Source: Paragordius varius (taxonomy: Eukaryota > Nematomorpha). Taken from it: DNA of 64,000 nucleotides. The position numbers were made by a program, and so were the translations under genes. Where the stretch lies: assembly GCA_964247055.1 (NCBI GenBank), contig OZ176056.1:8556001-8620000 (forward strand), written 5' to 3'. The notes under the pieces were generated by a model, which was not told the origin of the DNA, did no database searches, and worked only from the letters and a program-made list of their open reading frames with translations. Positions 35,801-48,750 of the stretch are shown here, in pieces (within the stretch, counting starts at the first letter, position 1; each line of letters opens with the position of its first letter).

Positions 35801-38281
35801 TATTAGCAAATTTTAAGATAATTTTAACCGATTTTTAGCAAATTTAAACTTTAATCGATTTTTAACAAAACTTAAGAAAACTTTAACCGATTTTCAGCAA
35901 ATTCTAAGGAAACTTTAACCGATTTTAGCAAATTTTAGGGTAACTTTAACCGATTTTTAACAAAACTTAAGGAAACTTTAACCGATTTTTAACAAAACTG
36001 AAGGAAACTTTAACCGATTTTTAACAAAACTGAAGGAAACTTTAACCAATTTTTAACAAAACTTAAGGAAACTTTAACCGATTTTTAGCAAATTTCAGGG
36101 AAACTTTAACCGATTTTTAGCAAATTTCAGGGAAACTTTAACCGATTTTTAACAAAACTGAAGGAAACTTTAACCGATTTTTAACAAAACTGAAGGAAAC
36201 TTTAACCGATTTTTAACAAAACTGAAGGAAACTTTAACCAATTTTTAACAAAACTTAAGGAAACTTTAACCGATTTTTAGCAAATTTCAGGGAAACTTTA
36301 ACCGATTTTTAACAAAACTGAAGGAAACTTTAACCAATTTTTAGCAAATTTTAAGAAAACTTTAACCGATTTTTAGTAAATTTTAAGGAAATTTTAGCAA
36401 ATTTTAAGATAATTTTAACCGATTATTAGCCTATTATAAGGAAACTTTAATCGATTTTTAACAAAACTGAAGGAATCTTTAACCGATTTTTAGCAAATTT
36501 TAAGGAAATTTTAACCGATTTTCAGCAAATTCTAAGGAGACTTTAACCAATTTTTAGCAAATTGGTAAACTTTAACCGATTTTTCAAATTTTAAGGAAAC
36601 TTTAACCGATTATGGCTAATTTTCATGAAACTTTAATTGATTTTTAACAAAACTTAAGGAAACTTTAACCGATTTTTAGCAAATTTTAGCCGATTTTTAC
36701 CAATTTTTAGGGAAACTTTAAACGATTTTTAACAAATTTTAAGGAAAACTTTAACCGATTTTTAGCCTATTATAAGGAAAATTTAACCGATTATTAGCAA
36801 ATTTTAAGAAAACTTTAACCGATTTTTAGTAAATTTTAAGGAAATTTTAGCAAATTTTAAGATAATTTTAACCGATTATTAGCAAATTTTAAGAAAATTT
36901 TAACCGATTTTTAGCCTATTATAAGGAAACTTTAATCGATTTTTAACAAAACTTAAGGAAACTTTAACCGATTTTTAGCAAATTTTAGGGAAATTTTAAC
37001 CGATTTTTAACAAAACTTAAGGAAACTTTAACCGATTTTTAGTAAATTTTAAGGAAATTTTGGCAAATTTTGAAAAATTTTAACCGATTTTTAGCAAATT
37101 TTAGGGAAATTTTAACCGATTTTAGCAAATTTTAACCGATTATTAGCAAATTTTAAGAAAATTTTAACTGATTTTTAACCGATTTTTAGCAAATTTTATG
37201 AAAACTTTAACCGATTATTAGCAAATTTTAAGATAATTTTAACCGATTTTTAGCCTATTATAAGGAAACTTTAACCGATTATTAGAAAATTTTAAGAAAA
37301 CTTTAACCGATTATTAGCAAATTTTAAGATAATTTTAACCGATTTTTAGCAAATTTTAAGGAAACTTTAATCGATTTTTAACAAAACTTAAGAAAACTTT
37401 AACCGATTTTCAGCAAATTCTAAGGAAACTTTAAGCAATTTTTAGCAAATTTTAGGTAAACTTTAACCGATTTTTCAAATTTTAAGGAAACTTTAACCGA
37501 TTATGGCTAATTTTCATGAAACTTTAATTGATTTTTAACAAAACTTAAGGAAACTTTAACCGATTTTTAGCAAATTTTAGCCGATTTTTACCAATTTTTA
37601 GGGAAACTTTAAACGATTTTTAACAAATTTTAAGGAAAACTTTAACCGATTTTTAGCCTATTATAAGGAAAATTTAACCGATTATTAGCAAATTTTAAGA
37701 AAACTTTAACCGATTTTTAGTAAATTTTAAGGAAATTTTAGCAAATTTTAAGATAATTTTAACCGATTATTAGCAAATTTTAAGAAAATTTTAACCGATT
37801 TTTAGCCTATTATAAGGAAACTTTAATCGATTTTTAACAAAACTTAAGGAAACTTTAACCGATTTTTAGCAAATTATAGGGAAATTTTAACCGATTTTTA
37901 ACAAAACTTAAGGAAACTTTAACCGATTTTTAGTAAATTTTAAGGAAATTTTGGCAAATTTTGAAAAATTTTAACCGATTTTTAGCAAATTTTAGGGAAA
38001 TTTTAACCGATTTTAGCAAATTTTAACCGATTATTAGCAAATTTTAAGAAAATTTTAACTGATTTTTAACCGATTTTTAGCAAATTTTATGAAAACTTTA
38101 ACCGATTATTAGCAAATTTTAAGATAATTTTAACCGATTTTTAGCCTATTATAAGGAAACTTTAACCGATTATTAGAAAATTTTAAGAAAACTTTAACCG
38201 ATTATTAGCAAATTTTAAGATAATTTTAACCGATTTTTAGCAAATTTTAAGGAAACTTTAATCGATTTTTAACAAAACTTA
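32866..38281. repeat. Segmental duplication inside unit 2 array, right copy
   Basis: Second copy of the ~5.4 kb satellite block starting near 26625. A few private changes are visible (a short deletion near 36560 and GCTAATTCTAAGG at the right end), so the copies are recent but not identical, which argues against a simple assembly duplication. Confidence 0.82.
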
Positions 38282-38898
38282 AGAAAACTTTAACCGATTT
38301 TCAGCTAATTCTAAGGAAACTTTAAGCAATTTTTAGCAAATTTTAGGTAAACTTTAACCGATTTTTCAAATTTTAAGGAAACTTTAACCGATTATGGCTA
38401 ATTTTCATGAAACTTTAACCGATTTTTAACAAAACTTAAGGAAACTTTAACCGATTTTTAGCAAATTTTAGCCGATTTTTAGGGAAACTTTAAACGATTT
38501 TTAACAAATTTTAAGGAAACTTTAACCGATTTTTAGCCTATTATAAGGAAACTTTAACCGATTATTAGCAAATTTTAAGAAAACTTTAACCGATTTTTAG
38601 TAAATTTTAAGTAAATTTTAGCAAATTTTAAGGAAATTTTAGCAAATTTTAAAAAAATTTTAACCGAGTTTGCAAATTTTGGGGAAATTTTAACCGATTT
38701 AACATATTTTAAGGAAACTTTAACCGATTTTAGCAAATTTTAAGATAATTTTAACCGATTATTAGCAAATTTTAAGAAAATTTTAACCGATTTTTAACCG
38801 ATTTTTAGCAAATTTTAAGAAAACTTTAACCGTTTTTAGGAATTGTTAAGAAAGAAACTTTAACCGATTTTTTTTAAGGTAACTTTAACCGATTTTTA

Positions 38899-41808
38899 AA
38901 TTGATTTTTATTTAATTTCTCATTTTTTAACAAACTTTAAACAATTTTAAATAATTTTAGTGTATTTTTAAGAGATTTTAATACCATTTTTTTACTTTTT
39001 TTGAACCACCTTAAGTCATTTTATGTAAGAAAAAATAGAAGACACGAAAAGAAGGCGTGATATCAATTATACGCCCGAAAACCCAAAACCAATTTGTTGT
39101 ACATAATTTATATACTAGGAATTTTTTAGAGGAGGGGTGGTCAACAAGCGGCTCCTTAAATATTGAGGATGCCGCGAGAAATTTATATACAAGTTTTTAT
39201 AAAATTTAAGGAAAATTAATTATCTTAAACAAATTTTCTGAATAAATTTTTCCGGAATTTTGGCAATTTCCTAAAAAAAATGATAACAAAATAGTGGTTT
39301 TTACAGTATCATTTATAATATCTAATAAAATGTTAGATAATGCCCATATATTTAGCCAATGCGGCCCGCTAAGCCATAGAATATGAATTTATTTTTTAAG
39401 AAATTAAATTTTATAGGACGAGCATGCACCTAAAAAATAATAACATAAGTTCACCTTTATATGTTAACACTTCCTCTCCATTATCAAAAAATTTTTACAA
39501 AATTTTAGAGAAAGAAATTCAATGCTAAAATATTTTACCAAGAGCTATAATTTATGTAAAATTATTTTAAATTGGAAGGATATTTTAGATTTCAAAACAA
39601 GCAAGCATCTAAATAATTATAACATATGTTCACCTTTCTATTTCATCTTCCTCAAACAAATGAAAAAAAAAATTTTAAAAGATCAAGAAACGCACTTGTT
39701 AGCAATATAGTATCATAATTAGACATCTATTTAGTTTTTTTTAAAAAATGGATAATAATAAAATATTACTAGGTTTGTGTTAAAATTTTCCAGATAGAAT
39801 TGCCAAGTAAATGGCTAATAGCAAGAAAAGATTCTTTTTGAAGTTAATAAATGTTCCTTATCATTCGTATCTGGCAATATTTTAATGCAAACCCAGAAAT
39901 GATTCGTAATTATACTGTATATATATAAAACATGCAAAACTTACATATATTGTTTGATCAGAATTGTATTAAAACGTATTTTCCCATTTCAGTCGTATAA
40001 TATCAACCATGTTTCCAATACTTTGTCGTTTTATTGTGGTCGATTGTTTCCAAGATTTGGTTGGACAGTTTCCTTTTTTCAATTAACAATGGTATTCTAA
40101 TGATTAAGTATAAACAATTTACCTTATTATATAGTAATGGCAATACATTGTATAGCTGGAGAGATCAAGACATGACAAGGGAAGTTGCATATGCACCCAA
40201 TCTATCCACCCATTTCAGAAAATGTGCGAGGAAAAAAAAATTAAGTAAATGAAAAAAATGCAAAATTTTCGCCCTTTATATAGGGCATAATGTATATGTT
40301 ATCTTTTTATCCAATCAAATTAATGTGTGCATTTGCGCCTTTTTCCCCCCCTTCTGGAAAAATGTTTCACATTCTTTTCCCTCTCTTTATTGCGCAACAT
40401 TGTTTGGGCGCCTCTATTTTATTATTATTCCCCCCCCCATGTGCACATTCCAATAAAACATATAATATATTATATATGATTCATCATATCTAAAAATAAA
40501 TCCTTTTTTATTACAATAATGTTATTTGGCTGGCGCCTATAAAGAAATGTAAATAAAATTCGGAGAAAAATATGTTAAAAAAATATGGCAATAATATTTT
40601 AACAATCTTTATTAATAATAAATGAAAAATTTGAATTTATTTTCTTACTTAAATGTTTGATTACACAAATGGCTAATATCAAATATTAATTAATTAATCT
40701 AATTTGTTTCAATATTAAAAAAAATAATTTTTCATAGAGGTATTTAAGTTTTTACCGGTGTAATTTGATTAATATATTGGTTTATAATTTAGTGATCTTA
40801 GAATTTTTTTTCTAAAATAAAGCAGAATGTTTTTTAAGAAGTTTATAGATTATTATCTAAAGATTTATAATTATTTTAATTTTATGCTTTGTGCAATCAT
40901 CTAATATCAAATTAATGTTAAAATCAAATACATCATATAATAAGCTTTCAACAACAAGAGCTCTGATTTTTTTGGATTTCCAATTCATTAAAATCCATCA
41001 TCACAGATAATTTATTTAGGTAAAAGATATTCAAAGTGTGCTTACGATAATTACCAATATATAATGATTCTCTCTTAATTCATACTAATATATATATTAA
41101 TTTTAAAATAGGAATCAACAAATAAGTTATTATTCTGTTTTAATTCAATTAAAAAATATGTAAATAAAATCGAAAATAAGTTATGTCCTGTGGGGATAAG
41201 GGTTAAAGTAAAAAGTTTGGTTTCAGTTTTTTAAACAGAAAGCTGAAAATCTGTTTTTCATTAAGAGTTATCTGAAACAAAATTTAAACTTTTTTATACC
41301 ATAGAACGATACAGAATATCTGGGAATTGCTAACTTAACATTTAATAACCTTTAAAAGTGTAATAATTCTCAATTGAGAAATGGTTAAATCCTAACAATT
41401 TTATTAAAAATTATAATGGATTATTTATCCCAAAACTTTTTAAGCTTGCAATGTTAAATTCCCATCGTTCATGCGAAAATGTCTTTAGAATTAAGCAGTA
41501 TCAACAGTTTAGTTTAAATATTAACTAATCTAAAAATCAATCAAAAGAGTTTCTTCATTTAATAATTATGTATAACCACACGACAATAACATAAGCAAAC
41601 TAAAAGATATCAATGTTGGATAAAAATATCATTAAATTCTTCAACTTTTTTAATAATTAGTTCCCGTTTTGAAAAAGCTGAATAAAAATCTTTTTCAAAA
41701 CAATAGCATTTCATTACTTTACTACAGTTTGGAAAACCAATAAAAATATTTGGTTATATGGTGAAAAATGTAAATTTTTTTAATCTTAAATTTATAGTAT
41801 GATACTGT
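38899..41808. other. AT-rich spacer right of the satellite, unit 2
   Basis: Homologue of 5677-8592, nearly identical. C-run lengths differ between units (near 40345 and 40430) and change the apparent reading frames, which supports a noncoding status. No gene seen. Confidence 0.7.
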
Positions 41809-41920
41809 AAGGTTTCGACTTTGTGGGCTAGGGTTAGGGTGAGGGATTGGAGTTGGTTCATTTTCTAAAAGAAGTCCGCAGGACTTCCTCGGGCTGCGAA
41901 GCAGGCCGAGACCCACGCAT
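41809..41920 (+). repeat. GC-rich double-hairpin element, unit 2 plus copy
   Basis: Homologue of the unit 1 plus copy with both hairpins intact. The flanks are those of unit 1, so it was inherited with the unit and not inserted independently. Confidence 0.85.
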
Positions 41921-44577
41921 TATCTTATTATTTATACCTTATATTTATAATTAATTTTTTACTTAAATACAAAGATCCCAATAAAAAATTATTAATAATA
42001 CAGAGTTAGGTATTGAATTTTATTGGGAAATAATTGGAGATCCGTTCTAGTATTAGTAAATAAGAACAATGGATTAAACATTTTTTTAGCTGTACTGCAA
42101 ACATTACATAACATGTTTACATTAATTTTTATTACCCAAATCCTTAATATATATCATATAGTTTAGGAATCCTTATTTTTAACTTCTTAATAAAAATTTT
42201 GTGTTAGGTACAAATTGTCATTCTATATTCTGCTTATTGATTTAATCAGCTTTAGTTTGTACTTCATCTTAATTTAATCTATTTAAATTTTATATAAATT
42301 ATAAAAAGATGTCTTTATTTGTATTTAAAAATTAAATCTTTGAAAAATAGGGCCTTATCCAAACTAGACCACCTATATTTAAAAATAAAAATTTAATTCG
42401 AAACATAGTTAAATTTAAATTATTTCGTTTTTAATTATATATTAATAGCATTTTAATTTTGATTCATTACTAATTTTAAAATTGATTAAGGTCCTAGAAT
42501 TGAATTTAGGTATCTGTAGGAAAAATTGTGCATTGCTCTAAGTTACATGGTTTGAAGAATAAAATGTCAAGTAAACGAATTATATATTTATTTCTATATG
42601 TGTAAGACTCATTTCATATGTTTTTGGGATGAAATAACCCTAACCAACTCATATTTGGATAAACATTAAGGCTTTTGACTTTGTGGACTAGGGTTAGGGT
42701 GAGGGATTGGAGTTGGTTCATTTTCTTAAAGAAGTCACCCTTCATCCAATTTAAAGAGGTTCATGAATATTATTTGCTAAATCTGTGTTTTCCTATTATA
42801 AATTTAATTAAACTCACTATGACATCGCTTATATGTAAATATAAAAAAATATTTTTATCAAACCTGGATACTGTCGCAACAAAACCATTTATGAATTTAA
42901 ATCGAAGAATTGTTTATAATATAGTATTTTCATCATAAATTCTTAATTCAAAATGGTGTTTTATACGAAAATAAATTTCCAGATTACGCAAATTAGTAGT
43001 AGAGGAAAATCAATGATATAAGCGTTCAGTCCGATATAAGGGATTGCAATTGTTTTAGGGTAAAAGAAGACTTGTAAGCAATAAAGTGCTTATAAAATTT
43101 AATTTTAAATTTTTCTAATAAATTTGATCAAAATAATTGTAAATATCGAAGTTAATACTCTAATATATATATATATATAAAATTACTAATGATGGATAAG
43201 AGGATTTGATTTGTCAAATTACCTATGAATGTAAAATAGTTAGTTTAAAACCGAATAATATTAGTGAGCAAATCCTAAAATGATAAAATATGTTTATTGG
43301 AGAATGAATATAAGTTAAAGTTTAATTAATTATAGTTATACTTACCCAAGGTATAATATACAAGAGGCATCAATACAATTTAAATATTAAATAGCCATAT
43401 TATAAAAATTTATTTATATTCTCATCTTTATCGGAGACAAAAATATTTTTTCATGTCATACCACATAAATAATTATATTAAAAAATCAACATTAACGATA
43501 TAAGTTAATTTTATTTAAGTAATTCCAAATTTTTTAATCCAAATTCATTTCTCTTTTGCTAGGTGGTATTCATACATACATAAATTCAAAAATTTGCTTC
43601 ACAATACTAAATTCGGACAGGATGGTTCATTATATGCCTACTTTGTTTCGGAAAAGTTATGGCTTTTTGAATGCGTTTAGTTGAAAATATTTTACATTTT
43701 TCAATGGATATCACAGAATTATGACAAACCAAAAACTTTAATTTGTTGTGGAAAGCAAATGTGAACTTGATTCCGTATTAAATTTGGAAATTAACTCAAA
43801 TTGTATGGATCTTGCAGTGAGTAGCAAATATAATTGTTTATTGCGTTCTATTTTGGACTTTATATAAGGATTGTTTTCTTCAAAAAACTTAAAATATATA
43901 CGCAAATTTTTATATATTTTTTTGTTTTGAGTATTATTTTAGACTTTATAACAAAACTATCAACACATAACATTACAAGAATTTTCCGGGTGTGTTTAAG
44001 CTGGTTTATTACCTCGGTCTAAAGATGTCATTTTACTGGCAGATCTTGTGGATTCGTGTAAACCTGGAGATGATATTGTAACAATTTTTTTTGTTTTCTT
44101 ATGTAATTAACACATAATTCACATACACATAACATCATTTTTAAATATCTTTAACTGTTTTCTATCAGGTTTTTTTTAATTAAGCTTCAAATATTATATA
44201 ATTAATCATACACACAATGCACACAATATTCTGTTGGATATAAATATTCTAATAAAATAGGTCAAAAATTAATAGGTTGCTTTTAATTTCGGGACGAATC
44301 ATCTCAAAATTCCAAATTATCCCCATTTTTTTATAATATTTTTAGGATAACAAAAACTCTTTATATATAATATATATATATATAGGATAAACTTAAAAGA
44401 ATTGATTAAGTTTAATTGGGACTTTTGTAGATATTAAGTTTTTATACCACTGAATAGGTCATCTAATGGTAACAAAGTGATAAGAAGCACTATATGAAAT
44501 TATATGTGATTAGAATTTCAAAATAGGTTATTTTAGATATATTTTGATCAAATTTTAAACGAAACATTTGGTATTTA
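41921..44577. other. AT-rich spacer before LINE fragment, unit 2
   Basis: Homologue of 8705-11310. It carries the truncated GC-rich element and a short TA microsatellite near 44366-44386. No gene seen. Confidence 0.65.
42668..42736 (+). repeat. Truncated GC-rich element, unit 2
   Basis: Homologue of 9455-9522, with the same truncation point after GAAGTC and the same flanks. Confidence 0.75.
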
Positions 44578-45016
44578 ATGTCCACAGGGCATATTCTTGG
44601 GTTCTGCGCCAACAGTAGTCGATTAATTAACTTGCGACATCATAATATAGTGGGTCACATAAAACAAAACCTCCCATCCAATGCACGACTAATATCCGAA
44701 AATCAAGCGCTGGACTCGTCAGGATTACGACCCGATCTCGTGGTGGCCCAACAAATGCCTTATCATCGATCCAACTGTCACCCACGAGAACGGGCCCAAA
44801 GCCCTAGATGAAGCACATAATATTAAGATAGAGAAGTATCGTCACCTCACAGTCTCACTTTCCGGCCAATTTGACGAGGTTTATATCATCCCAATCGTCG
44901 TGGGCGCACTTGGATCATGGCACCCCAAAAACAAAAGATTATTCGAAAACATTAATATGAAAAATAAGGCTGAGATGAGAAAGGATATAGTCATCGAAAC
45001 CATTAAATTTTCCTAA
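44578..45016 (+). pseudogene. LINE ORF 3' fragment, R2-type endonuclease domain, unit 2
   Basis: The fullest of the three copies. The first frame (from 44578) reads HILGFC, then RHHNIVGHIKQNL, then GLRPDLVV, matching the Cys-His region and first PD motif of the restriction-like endonuclease of R2-type LINEs. A frameshift at about 44750-44760 then moves the continuation to the next frame: IIDPTV, EAHNIKIEKY, VVGALGSWHP, ending ETIKFS and TAA at 45016. PD, D and K catalytic-type positions are all visible, but the reverse transcriptase itself is absent upstream. It is a 5'-truncated, dead insertion, as is usual for LINEs. GC-richer sequence continues to about 45130 and probably is its 3' UTR. 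Confidence 0.78.
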
Positions 45017-46176
45017 TATATTCTTTGAATTTACCAGTGGTAGAAACTAAATCCCCTCCCTCCCGGAAACATCCACGTCCAACCTCATCCCACAGTCCCA
45101 CTGCACATCCGTAACACAATAAGGCTCAATTTGTATCAATATATCAATTCTGTCCATATGATCACCTATTTATATTCTTTTTAGCATGTTTTTTTATATT
45201 CCTTATATTTTTATTTTTATCAAAATAAATACACAAATCAAATTAAATACCTAAATAGTTAGAATTGAAAAGTCAAAGGTTAAATATATTGTTCTGCTTT
45301 CGAAAAATATTTTGTGTTATAGTTTTAGGTTTTGTCATGTATATTTTCAATCTTTACAGTAAATAGGGTTAGAAATATAGAGATAAAAATTCCTTTGTGT
45401 ACAATATATTAGGAGGATTAATAAATTTGAAAAATCAACATCCCCAGAGATTAACATGAATATATTGAATATTACTCTAATGGTATTTTTAGGATGCCTT
45501 ATCCCATAGAAATCTTCAAAATAAAAATGACGCCATCTTACCATTTATAAACCCCGGGGAGAACAGTAACAAACGCAAAAGATAAAAAGATCCAAGTGAC
45601 CCTATTGGTGACATTTAAAGCGCATGAATTACTAATTGCAAAAATATTAAGGATTAAACATTCTCGGCTAAAGCCGCCATAAACTAATCTTATCAAATAA
45701 CAAAGAATTAACATTTAAAATCAAACAGAAGTAGGTTGGCGATGAATTCCTACATCTGGTTCACAAATACTTAAAAGACGTTGGGAATTAAAACAACTGG
45801 TGATTTTACTATGTAAATAATACATATAAAAATAAATGAATACTAACAATATAACATTTTTTACTACTCATACATTACTTGCGGCAATTTTGACTTAATA
45901 ATGATATTGATATCTAAATTACATCAAAATACATACGTTTAAAACTATAAGTATAATAAAAAAATGAAAGCTTATTTAAACTGTATTACATGCAATTATT
46001 AAAGAATATACTGCTTTGCAGGAATGTATCCATCTTGCTAAAATGTAGTTATGAATATTTGTAACGGAGGTTATCATAAATTGCAAATTTTCATTTTTCA
46101 AACATCATTTGATAAAATTATTAAAGCCCAACACTAAATTAATAACCAGAAATAATTAAAACATATTATTTATCAA
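45017..46176. other. Spacer between LINE fragment and LRR relic, unit 2
   Basis: Homologue of 11578-12789. It lacks about 60 bp present in units 1 and 3 (between 45455 and 45475, where unit 1 has CCAAACGTGTGTTG). No gene seen; the minus frame at 45347-45544 is not matched by an open frame in unit 1. Confidence 0.55.
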
Positions 46177-46358
46177 TTAGATTGGATAAGCATTTTCAAA
46201 ATAAGTAATGTTTTTCCACTGTTTGGCACATTCCTTTTTCAAGGTATCACCGATCTTATACGATGCCAAAGTTGTGCCAGATATTTTGAACTGATATTGA
46301 TTATCACTGCGGTTAAGAGCGGTCAATTTGTTGCAGGCATCATTAAAGTATTCATTGT
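46177..46358 (-). pseudogene. Orphan last exon of the LRR gene, unit 2
   Basis: Homologue of exon 12983-12802 with the acceptor kept and the frame open to TAA. It differs by missense changes only among those I could read: DVCNK to DACNK, TLIKE to TLKKE, FGDAYPI to FENAYPI. The exon that should precede it is deleted in this unit, and the AATAAA signal has become AATAAT, so it is a relic. Confidence 0.72.
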
Positions 46359-47227
46359 CTTGTATATTATATATATATATATATATTTAACCTCGCTCTC
46401 ATAATCAAATGCTCAATTCCTTAAAAAAATCCTATATTTTGTCTTAACTATCAGAAAAATTATTTGAATAATACATTTAAAATTAATTAGTTTGCTTATA
46501 TGAAGGTATACAATTCAAACTAGCATATATCTTAAAACTATTCTTATGAACCTTAAATTATAAGATAAGAAAGACAACGCGTAAAAAAAATTATTTTCCA
46601 CATAAATTGCTTTTACAAGATCTATATAACATATAATATGTTAATATTGTAATTGATAAACGAGTGTAAATAAAGTAATAATGATAAAAAAAATTGACAC
46701 AGCTCGACAACTTAACAATTAAATGGTATAGAAGTTTAAAATTTAAAATATATAATTTAGTGCAGGTGAACCAAAGAGTCGCAAGCCTTTTTTAAACGTT
46801 TTAAACTTAAAAATCCAAAATTAGAGACCAAACGTTTCAGGTGGCCATAACATTTAGGAAAAAAAAGTTTTTATAACTTTGGGGGAAAATTAAAAACTCT
46901 AAAAAAGATTGAGAAGCACTGCAGCGAAAAATGAAACGGTCCAGCAAAATGGTCGGTGTCAGAATTTAATAAAGGAGCACTAAATGACCAACCTGCATTT
47001 AATGATTATTTTAAAATCTTACTAATAGAAGAAGAAACAAATATTAGCATCCTAGAAGTTATACTATAAAATGTCATTGGTATATACCATTTATTTCAAA
47101 TTCACCCTTAAACAATTCAAATTTACCTATAAATATTCAAAAATTTAAAATTACCTATATTTTTTTATATTTTTAAAAAATAAAATTTTTGTTTTAAATT
47201 AAAATAATGCTGAAAAAATAATATAGT

Positions 47228-47577
47228 AATTGAAAAACGCTATGAATCAAATTTATTGCTGTAAATGAATTGAAAATATATTATTGCATATAAAATGGTC
47301 AAATATTCTAATAACAATATATATAAAATTAAAGAATTAAAAGCAAGAATCAATTTTTTTATAATTACTTTTTACTATTTCACCAATTCAATATCTTGAG
47401 TTAACTATATAATCCGTCACTTTTTTCCCGTCAATAATCGCATCTTTTTCCTGTATACTGAAATTTCAAGAATTTTGCCCCTGAACATTACTACGTGTTT
47501 GGATGAGTTTTTTGGCTCTAGAAAATTATTATAATTATCTAAGCGATTATATAAATATTGTTCGGTTAATAGTTGGA
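47228..47577. other. Unit 2-specific segment replacing the LRR exon
   Basis: About 350 bp with no counterpart in unit 1, lying exactly where 2.7 kb of unit 1 (about 13830-16563) is absent. AT-rich, with a patch of more mixed composition (47440-47520). No frame or terminal repeats were recognised. It may be filler from the deletion event or ancestral sequence lost in unit 1. Confidence 0.6.
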
Positions 47578-47837
47578 TATTTTAATATTCCGTAAAGTGA
47601 ATCCCTCATTCAAAATGTATTGCGTTGGTGGATAACACTTGAAGGTACTGGTCATTTAGAACAAAAAGATTTATAATTTTAAACATCATGTAAATGGTTC
47701 ATCTGATTTATATGAAGTTGTGAGTCACATGTGTTAATTTTAATTCTTCGACTGTGCATAGCAAAATAGATAATAAACAGAGCAAAATATTTATATATGC
47801 TAAGCAATTTGGCTGTTTTAAAATATAAAGATTGCAT
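47578..47837 (-). pseudogene. 5' remnant of the LRR gene, unit 2
   Basis: The first 26 or so codons of the LRR exon survive (47655 down to 47578, MTSTFKCYPPTQYILNEG and on), together with the signal-peptide-like segment starting at 47837 and the TATA box. The LRR body is gone: sequence homologous to unit 1 stops at 47578 and resumes at about 47227. This is a deletion pseudogene of the unit 1 gene. Confidence 0.75.
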
Positions 47838-48039
47838 CTAATTTTAACATAACGTAAATAGTATAGTCTAAATTCTTTAAATATAAGGCTTAAAATGCGG
47901 CCTCCGTTTTATAAAGTTGCGACCGTAAATATTATCCCGTCAGCAGACAGAACCGTCAATAATTCAAATATAATTGATTGAAAGCAACTATGATTGCAAT
48001 CAGAAAAATATTTATAAGTAAAGGGTGGTGATAAACTCA

Positions 48040-48750
48040 AATTCGAAGGCTTGAGGCCTTCTTCTCAAATGGCAACAAGGGATGGGGACATGAATGAAAC
48101 CAAGCAGCAAGGATTGCCGGATTGAAGGATTACGAGGTAAATATATTGTTTAGGTGTATTGGGAGAAACTTTATTGGGGAGGCGTTCACGAAGGAGCTGT
48201 GCAAAGGAGCTACCCAACCAGAAGCCCTGAATCGAGGTCCTGGACTTGGGAATGGCCTATCAATGGGATGACATATGGAAAAGAGGTAAACCTAATGTTT
48301 AGGTGGGATGGATGGCCTTTTGGGGATTCTTGAGACGGAGCTTGTCAAGCCAGCACTACCCCTGATGATCAAAACAAGCTACTTGGGAGCAGGCTTGGTT
48401 GTTGGATGGCGACTTGGTTGGATCAAACAACACTGCTACTTGGAGGATGGCATTCTGTTGAATGCACAACTCTCATTTTACTTGTGGAGAGTTTTTGGGC
48501 CAAATGACTCTCTAGTGGGAGAATATTTCCTCCTTTGGGGAAAAATCAACTCTTGTTATTATTGAGAGAGTTGTTTTCTCCAAACGTGTGAAGGAGGAGG
48601 ATTTATTTCTCCCATTAGAGAGTGAGTCTGGTCCCTAAGTCCAAAATTTTATTTTGTGCACTCTTACTCCCGGACGCTCAAAATAAAATTTTGGACTTAG
48701 AATATTTTTTAATTTTTTTTCTCGCCCTTTGGGGGGGGTTATATATATTT
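48040..48750 (+). pseudogene. GC-richer coding-like block of unknown family, unit 2
   Basis: Homologue of 17030-17740, also broken. The open piece from 48308 runs further than in unit 1 (85 residues, ending LLWGKINSCYY). Its 3' hairpin is perfect here (48637-48656 against 48679-48698). Family unknown. Confidence 0.45.
48637..48698. repeat. Hairpin, AAGTCCAA type, unit 2 (perfect arms)
   Basis: Left arm AAGTCCAAAATTTTATTTTG (48637-48656) is the exact reverse complement of the right arm at 48679-48698, with a 22-base loop. It may be the processed or terminal structure of the coding-like block beside it. A T-rich tract and G run follow at once. Confidence 0.8.

Larger units (their letters stand above)
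22501..38898. repeat. 32-bp satellite array, unit 2 (16.4 kb)
   Basis: About 510 copies of the same 32-bp monomer, the largest feature of the window. Tails ACAAAACTTAAGG and ACAAAACTGAAGG, rare in unit 1, are abundant here, as is CAAATTTCAGGG. The array is hierarchical: marker monomers containing TTATGGCTAATTTTCATG recur at spacings near 1.14, 1.64 and 0.89 kb, and a block of about 5.4 kb is present twice. The left and right edges match those of the arrays in units 1 and 3, so growth was internal. Confidence 0.97.

Noticed and set aside
22501-38898. CRISPR-like array (32-bp periodic repeats)
   Set aside because: There are no unique spacers; monomers are contiguous and the setting is eukaryotic.
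45347-45544. Minus-strand 65-residue frame
   Set aside because: Not open in units 1 and 3, where the same region contains about 60 extra bases.
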